Numbered from the stretch's first letter, positions 36,389 through 46,248 are shown. The stretch: 64,000 bases of DNA from Hyphomicrobiales bacterium (GCA_900473205.1 UCLB01000009.1:1-64000), one strand, 5' to 3'. Numbers and translations are program-made. Notes: a model not told the origin generated them from the sequence alone.

Positions 36389-36574
36389 TTGAATCTCCTT
36401 GATGTCTCAAGATAACCGCTGATGGCAAAGTTTGTCAAACCGATGATGAAGTCGCAATTACAAGCTCTTGATTGGATCTGAACACTCAAGCAGTATCTTG
36501 TTTGCCAAGCCGGAGTGCAAGGTTTCTCCTAGAACTAAAGGGATGACGGATCTCAAGTCCACTGGGAAGCAGAC

Positions 36575-39500
36575 TTATGCGTCTATAACTAGGTTACTCA
36601 ACGGTATCGCCTGACAGGTTAAACAATGTCCTTGCTCCATTTCTGATGTATCGATCAGGTGATGGACTTCGCCTGACTTCAAGGTCAAAGCACAGCTTTC
36701 GCACTGGCCAACCCTGCAGCCACTCGGCAGGGCGATGCCTGCTTTCTCCGCGACCGATAAAATACTCTCCGGGACATCGCCGGGTTGCCATTCCATTGTT
36801 CTCTGAGAACGCGAAAAGTGGATCGATCTTGTCTTCAGCCCCTCAAGCCGGGCAGGTGCGGTTGAGCCGAAACGTTCCTTGAAAATCTCGAACGGCGGCA
36901 CGCCTCGTTTTTTCAGACCATCAGTAATCTCGTCCATCATGCCATCAGCGGCACAGATGTAAAAGCGGGCGCGGGCATCGATAAGGCTCTGGTCGATATG
37001 CGCCACCGAGAACCTGCATTGGTGATCGAAAACGTCTGTTCCATCTGGCTTTGTGAGGTAAGTGATGACAGTTACATTCTCAAGCTTGCGTTCCAGGGCA
37101 CGCAGACGCGCATGAAACGGTCTGTGCGTATCGCTGCGACAGACGTAATGTAAAACGACCCTCGGTTCGTGCGGATTGCCGTCCAATGTTTCGAGATAGG
37201 AAAGGAACGGGGTGATGCCAATTCCACCAGCGATCAAGACGATGGGAAATTCCTGGTGTATCGGGATGAGGAAGTTTCCGCTCGGTGCACGTAACTCCAC
37301 CAGAGTTCCTGGCTGCAAATCCTGCCAAATCGTCCCGGATGCCCTGCCCTGACGGCGCACTGCGATGCTGTAGCTTTGTGGTTGGGCATTCCCGCGCCCT
37401 GTCAAGGAGTAAGAGCGGGTCATTTTCCCAAGGCGAAAACCTAGATATTGGCCGGGAGCAAACTGGGGCAATAGAAAGGGGACCGTCGGCTCGAAAGTCA
37501 AAGCGACGACATCGACTGATTCCTCGCATCGCTTGGCAACGACGAAATGACGCCAACCCTCCCAGCCTGCGGACGCATATTTCTCGATAAGGCATGTAAA
37601 CGAACGAAGCGCCAGGCCGCCGCTGATTGGATCGCGGTCGCGCTCTGAGATCAAAGCATTGAAGTTCATGTTGGTCCAGGACGGCAGTCCGAGATCAGGT
37701 GCTGCCTGCCACCAGCCATAGTCGCTGGCGACGACATCAGCAGCAAGAGTGTCATTTAGCTTTGCTCGCGTCCGGGTTTCACCCAGACGCGTTTTAATCG
37801 TCATCCAGTCCCCATCCGAGATTCCGTTTTCGGCTGCCAATGTCGGGTGAATTTCTGCTACAGGTTCGCGACGGCGGCGCCTTAGACTGTTGGTTCCACG
37901 ATCCTGGCTGTGGCGGAAGTAACCGTTGTTGACAGAGAACAATGTAAGCGGAAACCCTTCGGTTCTCGCCTCAGCAGGCGGGACGAAATGCGGCACCGGA
38001 GAGTATCCGTGACGCAGAAGCAATTCGGAATAAAGCTCCGCCTTGCCTGTCTGTGTGGCAAAACCTGTTTTCCGATATTTTTCGAAACCATGTTCGAGCT
38101 TCACCTTCACTCCAGCGGGATGTGCGCGCAGATCATCAAGTTTTAGACCAAGCGGCGCGATCTGGTGGGCAAAACCCTTGTCGATATCGCCGCCGAAGAA
38201 CAGATCATCCAGCCCCAACCGCTTGCCTAGTTCAAAGGCGATCCACATATCGGAACGGGCCTCGCGCTGGGGTGGGACCATGGCTGGCCTCAGTTGAACA
38301 TGCTCCTGCGCTTGCGGCGTTATTTCAAATCCTATCCGGAGTGCTTCGAATTCCCAAGGGGAGGCAACGGGCAGAATGATGTCAGCACTCTCGGCCGTCG
38401 GGTTCATGAACAGGTCACAATGCACCTGAAAATCAAGGGCCCCGAGAGCTGCCTTGCCGCGCTCCGGTGCTGGATGGGATATCAGCATGTTTGCCCCGAA
38501 ACCTACAAGCGCACGCACGCGGTAAGGCTTGGCGTCCAACACAGCATCGTAAAAATCGGTCGAATTGACCCAGCCGTTGACGGGCGGACCAATTGGCAGG
38601 GTATCGAGCCCCAGCGTCATCTCGCGGATGCCAGCAGGCAACATATCCATGGAATGCAGGGAGGGTGCGGGTAAGGATGGCATGCGCACATTGCCACCTT
38701 CGCGGTCAAAACTGCCTGTTAGTGCATAGAGTGTCGCGATGGCACGGTCGGTTTGCGAGGCGTTTGTGTGCTGCCCTATCCCCGTCCAGCCATGATAGCA
38801 GACCGAACGGGCGGACGCGATCAACGCCCCCAGCGCCTCGACCTGATGTGCTGGGATGCCCGTCATTGCCTCCACAGTTACCGGATCATAAGTCTCTATG
38901 GCGTCCCTGTAGTGGTCGAACGCGGTGCGACAGATTACGGTCCCCTGAACGCCAGCGACCTCGAAGCGGCCTTGCATTGCGGCGTGATCGCCTGCATCGT
39001 TTGCTGACCGAGGACCGGCCATTTCGCCATCCCACACGACGAAATCATCCGCCTGCAAACCAACATCGCGCCCGCGCAGGAAAAGACCATCGCTTTCTCG
39101 CACCAGCAGTGCGCCGTTCGTCCAGTACCGAACAAACTCCCGGTCATACGCATCGTTGACGACGAGCCAGCGCGCCAGCCCCAGTGCCAAAGCGGCATCG
39201 GTTCCCGGTCGAACCCGTAGCCACAGATCCGCGTCACGCGCGGACGCCGTCTGGCGCGGATCGATGACCGCCATCCTGGCGCCATTCGCCCGGGCGGCAC
39301 CGATTGCTTCAGCTTGTGCCAACCATACGTTGGCGGGATTATGCCCCCACTGCAGGATCAAATCGGAATTGCGATAATCGGCAACCGGTGTCGCACAGCC
39401 GAAGGTGAAGGCATGGGCATTATCCTTATGCCAATTACAGACTTCGGTGGAGAAACAGAGGTTCGGACTGCCGAAACCACGCACAAGCCGCTGTATCCAG

Positions 39501-39865
39501 TCTGCGCTATCGGAGATCGAAGAAGACGATCCGGACGTGACGGCAAAGGCCACGGATTGCGGACCGCTCTCTTGTCTATAAAGTGTGAGCTTAGCGGCGA
39601 TCTCATCCAGAGCCTCATCCCAACTAATCGGAACGAAACCAGCATCCTCGGCCCCCTTGGGGTTGGTCCGACGGAGGGGCGTTTTCAGGCGACGCGCGGA
39701 ATGGGCGATCTCCGGGGCGGCTCTGCCCTTGGGGCACATTGCCTTGCCGGTTGGATGGTCAGGGTTTGGCCGAACCGAAACCAATCGGCCATCTTCCACA
39801 GTATTGATCGTTCCACAACGGGATCGGCACAGCGTGCAATAACCGGGAATCTCCGTCATCGTCAT
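36575..39865 (-). CDS. Molybdopterin oxidoreductase fused to flavin reductase and [2Fe-2S] ferredoxin
   Basis: A 1096-residue fusion. About residues 1-750 form a bis-MGD molybdoenzyme: an N-terminal [4Fe-4S] site CTLCRSRCG with a fourth Cys in AMCPKGR, a probable Mo ligand Cys in STEVCNWHK, and a molydopterin-dinucleotide-binding C-lobe (PLTLFSVNNGYFRHSQDRG). About residues 765-1000 form a ferredoxin-reductase module (RSYSLTG for FAD, AGGIGITPF for NAD(P)). The last 85 residues are a plant-type ferredoxin with CRVGQCESC and CLTC. Together they would move electrons from NAD(P)H to a substrate in one chain. The substrate is unknown. ATG 39865 has GAGG 10 bases upstream; a GTG three codons before overlaps it. 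Confidence 0.92.
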   Translation of the reverse strand: MTMTEIPGYCTLCRSRCGTINTVEDGRLVSVRPNPDHPTGKAMCPKGRAAPEIAHSARRLKTPLRRTNPKGAEDAGFVPISWDEALDEIAAKLTLYRQESGPQSVAFAVTSGSSSSISDSADWIQRLVRGFGSPNLCFSTEVCNWHKDNAHAFTFGCATPVADYRNSDLILQWGHNPANVWLAQAEAIGAARANGARMAVIDPRQTASARDADLWLRVRPGTDAALALGLARWLVVNDAYDREFVRYWTNGALLVRESDGLFLRGRDVGLQADDFVVWDGEMAGPRSANDAGDHAAMQGRFEVAGVQGTVICRTAFDHYRDAIETYDPVTVEAMTGIPAHQVEALGALIASARSVCYHGWTGIGQHTNASQTDRAIATLYALTGSFDREGGNVRMPSLPAPSLHSMDMLPAGIREMTLGLDTLPIGPPVNGWVNSTDFYDAVLDAKPYRVRALVGFGANMLISHPAPERGKAALGALDFQVHCDLFMNPTAESADIILPVASPWEFEALRIGFEITPQAQEHVQLRPAMVPPQREARSDMWIAFELGKRLGLDDLFFGGDIDKGFAHQIAPLGLKLDDLRAHPAGVKVKLEHGFEKYRKTGFATQTGKAELYSELLLRHGYSPVPHFVPPAEARTEGFPLTLFSVNNGYFRHSQDRGTNSLRRRRREPVAEIHPTLAAENGISDGDWMTIKTRLGETRTRAKLNDTLAADVVASDYGWWQAAPDLGLPSWTNMNFNALISERDRDPISGGLALRSFTCLIEKYASAGWEGWRHFVVAKRCEESVDVVALTFEPTVPFLLPQFAPGQYLGFRLGKMTRSYSLTGRGNAQPQSYSIAVRRQGRASGTIWQDLQPGTLVELRAPSGNFLIPIHQEFPIVLIAGGIGITPFLSYLETLDGNPHEPRVVLHYVCRSDTHRPFHARLRALERKLENVTVITYLTKPDGTDVFDHQCRFSVAHIDQSLIDARARFYICAADGMMDEITDGLKKRGVPPFEIFKERFGSTAPARLEGLKTRSIHFSRSQRTMEWQPGDVPESILSVAEKAGIALPSGCRVGQCESCALTLKSGEVHHLIDTSEMEQGHCLTCQAIPLSNLVIDA

Positions 39866-39920
39866 TTTTCTCACACCTCATTACCGGAGAGATTCGAAGG
39901 GCGGCAGCATGGCCTCCGCG

Positions 39921-41060
39921 CTATGCAATCGCCCTCAAGTGGACTTGTTCTGGAGGTGCGGTGATCGCCACGGTCTTGCGGTCCGTCGCCGCCTCGACGA
40001 TGCCCAACAAAACCTGCAGAACATGTTGCGCCATCTCGGCGGATGCCACATGCGGGCGCCCCTCACGGATTGCCGCGGCCATATCCTCAAGTCCCAGCCC
40101 ACGATAATTGGCTAGCGTTCCATAGATTGCCGGTGGCAGTCCCGGCATGGATATCGCATCCGGGAAATTCGGCTGCCTGAACGGCATGCTCGCCGTCTGG
40201 ATGATATCGACGGGCTGTCCGGGTATCGCAAGCTCCAAGGTACCCCCGAAGAAATTCGGATCAGGAAGGCGCAGCGACCCAAGTGTGCCGTGCAATTCCA
40301 TGGGGGCCTGATTGTGTTTCCACACATCCCAGCTGAAGGAAAAGACAATCTGCGCACCGGACGCGAACTCCAGCAAACCCTGAAGCGTAGTGAATGTCTC
40401 GACTTTGATCGCCTCTCCAAAGCGAGGAGCGCCGGGCGCAGTGATGACACGCTCGTTGAACCCGATGAGACCTCGTGCCTCGACGCTTGCAACCGGCCCC
40501 AACAAATGCACGAGCGTTGAGAGATAATAAGGCCCCATGTCCAGAACGGGACCGCCGCCAGTCTTGAAGAAAAAGTCCGGATTGGGATGACGACCCTCCA
40601 TTCCATGGGTCATCATCGAGGCTGATCCAATGATGATTTGGCCGATCCTGTTGTCCACAATCAGTTGACGGGCCGTCTGAATGCCTGGCCCGAGAATGGT
40701 ATCGGGCGCGCAGGCAACTCTCACGCCTGCCGCCTTTGCCGCATCCAGAATGGCCTGCCCATCGGACAGCGACGTTGCCAGTGGCTTTTCCTGATAGACA
40801 TGTTTGCCCGCAGCAATGGCTTCCAAAGCAAGCGGCGCATGGGCCGACGGTATCGTCAGATTGAGGACAGTGTCGATGTCATCCCGCGCCATCATCGCAT
40901 CGACCGACATCGCTTCGACGCCAAACTCGGCGGCCCGCGCCTTGGCGGCCTCATGTACGAGGTCGGCAACGGCAACAATGCGATGGTTCTGGAAATGCGG
41001 TTGATTGCGGAGGTAAATGTCTGAGATGTTGCCGCAACCGATCAAGCCGACACGCATCAT
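39921..41060 (-). CDS. Gfo/Idh/MocA family dehydrogenase
   Basis: A 379-residue NAD(P)-dependent sugar dehydrogenase. The Rossmann motif GLIGCGNISDIY opens the protein, and EKPLA near residue 95 is the family signature with the catalytic Lys. The C-terminal domain with GGGPVLDMGPYYLSTLVHLLG and SAEMAQHVLQVLLGI is typical. It acts in the catabolism of the sugar or polyol imported by the ABC system upstream. Its start overlaps the stop of the isomerase gene (ATGA). It is the last gene of the LacI-controlled operon. Confidence 0.92.
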   Translation of the reverse strand: MMRVGLIGCGNISDIYLRNQPHFQNHRIVAVADLVHEAAKARAAEFGVEAMSVDAMMARDDIDTVLNLTIPSAHAPLALEAIAAGKHVYQEKPLATSLSDGQAILDAAKAAGVRVACAPDTILGPGIQTARQLIVDNRIGQIIIGSASMMTHGMEGRHPNPDFFFKTGGGPVLDMGPYYLSTLVHLLGPVASVEARGLIGFNERVITAPGAPRFGEAIKVETFTTLQGLLEFASGAQIVFSFSWDVWKHNQAPMELHGTLGSLRLPDPNFFGGTLELAIPGQPVDIIQTASMPFRQPNFPDAISMPGLPPAIYGTLANYRGLGLEDMAAAIREGRPHVASAEMAQHVLQVLLGIVEAATDRKTVAITAPPEQVHLRAIA

Positions 41061-41824
41061 ACCAAGTCACCTTTGGCGAGGTCTCTGAGTTTGGCGATGG
41101 CGTTTTTCGCAAACCTCACGTAGTCGGAAGGGTGGTCATGCTCGGCAATAGCAATCGTGGCACCAGCCTGTTCTGCGGCCTTCCAATATGCATCCCACGG
41201 CAGGCGCCCTTTGCCAGGATCGGCCCAACCCATTTCGTCCTCATTCTCACCTTCCGACGCCAGATCTTTCACATGAATGGCAACGATCCGGCCGCTATAT
41301 TTTTGCATCCATTCGATGGGATCGTGACCCGCTTTTGCCACCCAAGCCACATCCATCTGCCAATCGATGCTGTCTCCCAGAATATGTTCGATTGGGAACG
41401 ACCCGTCCGGTAGCGCCACGAATTCAAAGGCGTGGTTGTGCCAACCGAAGGTGACGCCGAGATCCACGACGCGTTTACGCAAGACCTCAAGACGTCGCCC
41501 AATATCCTTCCATCCATCGATATCCTTGTCACGCTCGTCGAATGGCAGCGAAGGCACGATAATCCGCGTAATGCCCAAAATGCGGGCCGCCTCGATATGA
41601 CGTGCAAATTCATCTTCCAGCGCGGTCAGTGCGAAGTGTCCAGTTGGCGCCGTCAGGCCGTTTTCGTCCAACTCCGCGCGATCCGCCTCCGGTTCGTCAT
41701 AAAGCGCGCGATAGGCCTCGATGCTGCGAAAGCCCAAAGACGAAATCGTCTTCAACTGGTCCGAGACCGGTGGGAACTCGCGCGCCGAAAAAATCTGAAA
41801 CGAAAAGGGGTTCGAGATGGTCAT
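41057..41824 (-). CDS. Sugar phosphate isomerase/epimerase (xylose isomerase-like TIM barrel)
   Basis: A 255-residue TIM-barrel protein of the xylose-isomerase-like (IolE/IolI) family: SLGFRSIEAYR near residue 30, GWHNHAFEF with metal ligands, and DIDWQMDV-like and HVKDLA elements giving the usual Glu/Asp/His set. GGAG lies 6 bases before the ATG at 41824, so the longer frame to 41890 is not used. It probably epimerises or isomerises a keto-sugar intermediate. It overlaps the MocA-type dehydrogenase by 4 bases and follows the ABC ATPase gene. Confidence 0.9.
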   Translation of the reverse strand: MTISNPFSFQIFSAREFPPVSDQLKTISSLGFRSIEAYRALYDEPEADRAELDENGLTAPTGHFALTALEDEFARHIEAARILGITRIIVPSLPFDERDKDIDGWKDIGRRLEVLRKRVVDLGVTFGWHNHAFEFVALPDGSFPIEHILGDSIDWQMDVAWVAKAGHDPIEWMQKYSGRIVAIHVKDLASEGENEDEMGWADPGKGRLPWDAYWKAAEQAGATIAIAEHDHPSDYVRFAKNAIAKLRDLAKGDLV

Positions 41825-41926
41825 TATGGCTCCTTGGGATATTGAGATGCGACCATCATGTCCGCTGGGAGCGCGGGTTGGTGGCAGCACCGTGGAACAG
41901 TGAACGAGCTTTGTTCGCTCGATAGG

Positions 41927-43063
41927 TCAGAGGCGGTTTCCGCTGCCTTCGTCGAAAAGGTTGATGTGATCGGCATCGATGGTAATGGACGCCTCGGTTC
42001 CGGGCGCGGGTTCGGTTTCGCCGTTCGCCCTGACCACGATTGGCATGCCTTCATGGCTGCCATAGATGATCGTCTCCGATCCCATTGGCTCCACGATCTG
42101 CACCTTGAACGAACTGGTGACATCGCTTGTGACGGCAGCGGCGGAGAAGCCGATATGCTCAGGCCGCACACCGAGCAGAACAGGCCCTTCCGCAAGCTCC
42201 GCAGAAGATACATAACCGCTAACGTTGATCGTCAACGAGCCGACCTCGGACACGAAAGAATATCTGCCGCCACGGCGCTCGATCCTGCCTTTGATGAGGT
42301 TCATGGAAGGCGTGCCGATAAAGCTGGCAACGAACAGATTCTGCGGCCTGCGATAGACATCTGCCGGTGTGCCGATCTGCTGGATGACGCCGTTCTTCAT
42401 GATGGCGATCCTGTCGGCCAACGTGAGCGCCTCCACCTGATCGTGCGTGACTTAGATCATCGTCTTGCGCAGTTCCTGATGAATGCGCTTCAACTCCACG
42501 CGCAGTTCCGCTCGCAATTTGGCATCCAGATTGGAAAGGGGTTCATCGAACAGATAAACATCGGCGTCTCTGACCAACGCACGCCCGATTGCCACGCGCT
42601 GACGCTGCCCGCCGGAAAGGGCGGCTGGCTTGCGGTTCAACAGAGGTTGCAGCTGCAATATCCGCGCAGCTTCATCCACACGACGGCGAATTTCCTCCTT
42701 CGGTGTTCGGGCCATGCGCAGACCGAAGGACATATTGCCTTCCACAGTCATCTGCGGATAAAGCGCGTAGGACTGAAAAACCATCCCGATGCCCCGGCGC
42801 GATGGCTCTTCCCAGGTGACATTCTGGCCGCTGATCCATATCTCGCCATCGGTAATGGCACCCAGACCGGCAATCGCATTCAGCAACGTCGATTTACCGC
42901 AGCCTGACGGACCAAGAAGAACGACGAACTCACCCTCCTTGATGTCGATGTCCATATTGTCGAGGACGGTGTGGTCGCCATAACGGATGGAAAGATCGCG
43001 CACGGATACGCCAGCTTGGATATCTGTCATTCTATTCAGACCTGTCATGGTGTTCGCCATCAT
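41927..43063 (-). pseudogene. Sugar ABC transporter ATPase (MalK/UgpC-like) with nonsense codon
   Basis: The 203-residue first part holds Walker A GPSGCGKST, the Q-loop VFQSYALYP, the signature LSGGQRQRVAIGRA and Walker B YLFDEPLSNLD. It ends at TAA (42452-42454) inside [17 protein letters not shown], exactly where other members have Tyr (TAC/TAT). The frame then continues without interruption with the H-loop His and a full MalK-type regulatory domain ([11 protein letters not shown]) to 41927. One base change would restore it. As written the protein lacks the H-loop, so the transporter would need another ATPase. Its ATG overlaps the permease stop. Confidence 0.9.
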
Positions 43064-43977
43064 CCTTTGACCGCCCCGGCGGTTATGCCGCGCACGAAAA
43101 ACTTGCCGGAGAAAAGATAGATCGCCAGAGGAACGAGAGCCGTCAGCACGGTCGCAGCCATTTCAACATTGTAGGCACGTTCGCCGGTGGTGGAGTTTAT
43201 GATGTTGTTGAGTTGCACGGTCATGGGCGTGAACTGGCCACCACCGAAGATCAGGCCGAGCAGGTAGTCATTCCAGACCCCAGTGAACTGGATGATGGTC
43301 GCCACGACGATCATCGGCACCGAGAGTGGCAGGATCACGTAACCGAAAATCTGCCAGAAACCTGCGCCGTCGATGCGGGCCGCCTTGAAGAGTTCCAGCG
43401 GCACACCCTCATAGGCGCTGCGGAACAGCAGCGTTATGATCGGCATGCCGAAGATCACATGCACCGCCACGATGCCCGCGAGACTACCAAAGATGCCAAA
43501 AGTCGATAGCAGGCGCGTGAGGGGGTAGATAAAGATTTGTAGCGGCACGAATGCGCCAAGGACGAGGATCGAGAAGGCAATCGTGTAACCTTTTGGCTTC
43601 CAGAATGTCATGATGTAGCCGTTCAATGCGCCAAGCAGAACGGCGAGTGCCACGGACGGCACGGTTATGAGGAAGGAATTGACGAAGCCAACCTTCACCC
43701 CTTCGCACACCAGACCGGTGCAGGCCGTGGACCAGGCTTCCACCCAGGGCTCAAGCGTCGGTGACATGGGCCATGAAAAGACACCGCCTGAGCGTATCTC
43801 TGCCATCGTCTTGAAGGATGTCACCAGCGTCACCCACAGCGGCGCAATGAACAGCAATGCGCTGATGATGGCACCGGCATAGAGGCAAATTCGAGCTAAG
43901 GTGAGCCTGCCCGGCATCGGTCCGCGGGGATGTGTTGCCGATGAACGAGCCGCGTTGTCTGTTATTCGCGAGTGCAT
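43060..43977 (-). CDS. Carbohydrate ABC transporter permease (MalG type)
   Basis: A 305-residue permease with six membrane segments. The EAA loop, which contacts the ATPase, is ELFKAARIDGAGFWQIFGYVILPLSVP (in two parts: ARIDGAGFWQIF and LPLSVP). An N-terminal extension of about 35 residues precedes segment 1, and a short Cys-containing loop (STACTGLVCEGV) lies between segments 1 and 2. The ATG at 43977 overlaps the stop of the upstream permease by one base (TGATG). A longer open frame to 44310 is a frame shadow of that permease. Confidence 0.92.
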   Translation of the reverse strand: MHSRITDNAARSSATHPRGPMPGRLTLARICLYAGAIISALLFIAPLWVTLVTSFKTMAEIRSGGVFSWPMSPTLEPWVEAWSTACTGLVCEGVKVGFVNSFLITVPSVALAVLLGALNGYIMTFWKPKGYTIAFSILVLGAFVPLQIFIYPLTRLLSTFGIFGSLAGIVAVHVIFGMPIITLLFRSAYEGVPLELFKAARIDGAGFWQIFGYVILPLSVPMIVVATIIQFTGVWNDYLLGLIFGGGQFTPMTVQLNNIINSTTGERAYNVEMAATVLTALVPLAIYLFSGKFFVRGITAGAVKG

Positions 43978-44873
43978 CAGTGGCCCCTTTCCTCTAACCG
44001 GACGGCGCGCCGCTTGTACAAGGTTGCAGGAACGACGATCACCAGAACAATGCCGAGAATGACCACGGTCGCAGCTGTGGCAAGACCGATGTTCTGGCGA
44101 TTGAAGAGGTGATCCATGGCAAACTTTGCGGGCACTTCCGTGGAAATGCCCGGCCCACCTGAGGTCAAGGCGACGATCAGGTCGTATGACCGCACTACGG
44201 AGATGCCCAGCAGCACAACGGAAGTTGCCACCATCGGCTTTAGCATCGGCAGGATAATGCGCAGATAGACCTGCCATGTCGGCACCGCATCGATCCGCGT
44301 CGCCTTCCATATGTCGGCATCCACGCTTCGCAAACCTGCCAGCAAGATGACCGTCGTCACGCCAACCGCCTGCCAGATACCGGCGGCCACAACGACATAG
44401 ATTGCCGTTGCGCTGTCTCCCAGAAGATCAAGCGAGAAATTCGGAAAGCCGAGAAGCCGCACGCTTGCTTCGATGCCCATTGCAGGATTGAGCATCCACT
44501 GCCAGACGGCTCCGGTGACGATGAACGACATGGCATGAGGGTAGAGAAAGACGGTTCTCAAAAACCCTTCGCCCCTGATATTGCTGTCGAGAAGGATGGC
44601 GAGCAGGAAGCCGATGATCAGGCAACCAACGATGAAAAGGACACCGAAAACGAAGAGATTTTCGAGTGACACCAACCAGCGCGATGTTTTGAACAATCGC
44701 TCGTACTGCATGATCCCGACGAAATCATAGGTCGGGAAACTTCGGGACGATGTGAACGACAATAGGACAGTCCAGATCATCGTTCCCAGATAGGCAATGA
44801 GAACGACCAACCAGCACGGCAGCAGCGCAATCATCGCACTGCTGAAGGGTGACATGGGCGCAGATTTGACCAT
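43977..44873 (-). CDS. Carbohydrate ABC transporter permease (MalF type)
   Basis: A 298-residue permease with six membrane segments. The EAA loop is visible as DIWKATRIDAVPTWQVY and LPMLKPM. The start is taken at the ATG at 44873, 11 bases after the stop of the binding protein with GGGA upstream; an in-frame Met at 44909 would overlap the binding-protein gene. It pairs with the MalG-type permease to form the pore of a sugar importer. Confidence 0.92.
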   Translation of the reverse strand: MVKSAPMSPFSSAMIALLPCWLVVLIAYLGTMIWTVLLSFTSSRSFPTYDFVGIMQYERLFKTSRWLVSLENLFVFGVLFIVGCLIIGFLLAILLDSNIRGEGFLRTVFLYPHAMSFIVTGAVWQWMLNPAMGIEASVRLLGFPNFSLDLLGDSATAIYVVVAAGIWQAVGVTTVILLAGLRSVDADIWKATRIDAVPTWQVYLRIILPMLKPMVATSVVLLGISVVRSYDLIVALTSGGPGISTEVPAKFAMDHLFNRQNIGLATAATVVILGIVLVIVVPATLYKRRAVRLEERGH

Positions 44874-44883
44874 CGTCCCGGCT

Positions 44884-46125
44884 TTACTGCGCCAGCTCGA
44901 AGGCTTCATTCAATCGTTCGGCAAGCATTTCGCCATCGGCATTCTTGTCCGCCCAGGTTTCCACGAGAGCATCCAGAAATGCACCCATCCGATCCGGCCC
45001 CAAGAGGATGTCCGCATAAGGCACCTGATTTTCAGGTTTGATCAGCTGTGCGAAGTTCTTCTGCGCGCATTTATCAAGCTTGCTCGGATCCGGATTGGCA
45101 ACCAGCGGCAATGATCCCTTGGCTTCGGCAAACTTGACCTGCGTTTCCGGTGCCAGCAGAGTTTTCACGAGCAGCGCCTGTCCGTCGATCTGATCCTGAT
45201 CCGTCACCTTCGGGAAAACGAAGATATCCCCGATGATGACATAGGACTGCGAACCCGGCCCCATGAAGCAGCCGACATCCACACCCGGCTCCAGACCTGC
45301 GGCCTTGATCTCGCCCTTGGCGTAGTCGCCCATGATCTGGAAGCCAGCCTGCTGCTTGATCACAAGCTGTGTTGAGAGGCTCCAGCTCCGGTTTTCAGCG
45401 CCAGCGTCAATGTATTGGCGCAGCGACAGGAATGTGTTGGCGAACTCCTTGAACTCAGGTGAAGCAAGCGCCGCTGCGTAGTCGTCGCCGAGCACGCGCG
45501 TGTAAAGCTCCGGTCCGCCATATGAGAGAAGCGTTTGCGCAAACAGAACACCGAGATAAGGGGGCGTATTGCCATGCGCCAGCCCGATAAAACCGGCTGC
45601 CTTTATCTTGTCGAGCGCCTCGATGAATTTCGGCCAGCTATCGAGCGTGGCTATATCGACACCCGATTTCTGCAACACTTCCGGGGAATAGAAGAAATTG
45701 TTCAGCACCTGCATGGCTGTCGGCAGCGTGTAAAGCTTGCCATCGCGGCTGCCCGCCTTGACGAAAATTTCCGGCAAGACTTTGTCATAGCCGTTTTCTT
45801 TGACGAGGGGGCCGATATCGCGCAGCAAACCATGATCGATCATCGCATCCGCCTGCTTTCCAGCTGAAAACTGCGCAGCGGTTGGAGGATTTCCGCCAAG
45901 AATACGATTGAATGCCACGGAACGGGCGTTGCTGCCGCCAGCGACAGCCGTGTCCTTCCAGGCACCGCCCGCAGCGGTGAAAGCATCCACGAAGGCTTTC
46001 ACCGCGCGTGACTCGCTAGCTGACGTGTACCAGTGGATGACTTCCGCCTTCGACTCTGCCCAGGCCAGAGCCGGAACAGAACACAGCATCGTCGTTGCAA
46101 CGACTAGGGATTTGAAAACTGACAT
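44884..46125 (-). CDS. Sugar-binding protein of ABC transporter (family 1)
   Basis: A 413-residue exported binding protein. Signal peptide to about residue 23 (ALAWAES). The body is a family-1 solute-binding protein (VIHWYTSASESRAVKAFVDAF, then GKLYTLPTAMQVLNNFFYSPEVLQK), most like sugar or glucose-type binding proteins. Two Cys (CFMGPG and DKCAQK) may form a disulfide. GGAAC lies 5 bases before the ATG. It is the first gene of the operon and is divergent from a LacI repressor with two operator copies between them. The sugar cannot be named. Confidence 0.92.
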   Translation of the reverse strand: MSVFKSLVVATTMLCSVPALAWAESKAEVIHWYTSASESRAVKAFVDAFTAAGGAWKDTAVAGGSNARSVAFNRILGGNPPTAAQFSAGKQADAMIDHGLLRDIGPLVKENGYDKVLPEIFVKAGSRDGKLYTLPTAMQVLNNFFYSPEVLQKSGVDIATLDSWPKFIEALDKIKAAGFIGLAHGNTPPYLGVLFAQTLLSYGGPELYTRVLGDDYAAALASPEFKEFANTFLSLRQYIDAGAENRSWSLSTQLVIKQQAGFQIMGDYAKGEIKAAGLEPGVDVGCFMGPGSQSYVIIGDIFVFPKVTDQDQIDGQALLVKTLLAPETQVKFAEAKGSLPLVANPDPSKLDKCAQKNFAQLIKPENQVPYADILLGPDRMGAFLDALVETWADKNADGEMLAERLNEAFELAQ

Positions 46126-46203
46126 CGCTGTTCCTTATTTTTATAGCGTTTGAAAGAGCAAAGCCGGGTCTGATCAAGACCAGAAACTATGCAAAACAGG
46201 AAA

Positions 46204-46217
46204 TGCAATCGATTGCA
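46204..46217. promoter_or_regulatory. LacI-family operator 1
   Basis: TGCAATCGATTGCA, a perfect 14-base palindrome with the central CG typical of LacI-family sites, lies in the divergent region between the binding protein and the LacI gene. Confidence 0.8.
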
Positions 46218-46234
46218 TGAAGCATTTATGAAAA

Positions 46235-46248
46235 TGAAAACGATTGCA
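46235..46248. promoter_or_regulatory. LacI-family operator 2
   Basis: TGAAAACGATTGCA agrees with operator 1 at 12 of 14 positions and starts 31 bases from it, about three helical turns, so two dimers could bind on one face. Confidence 0.65.
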
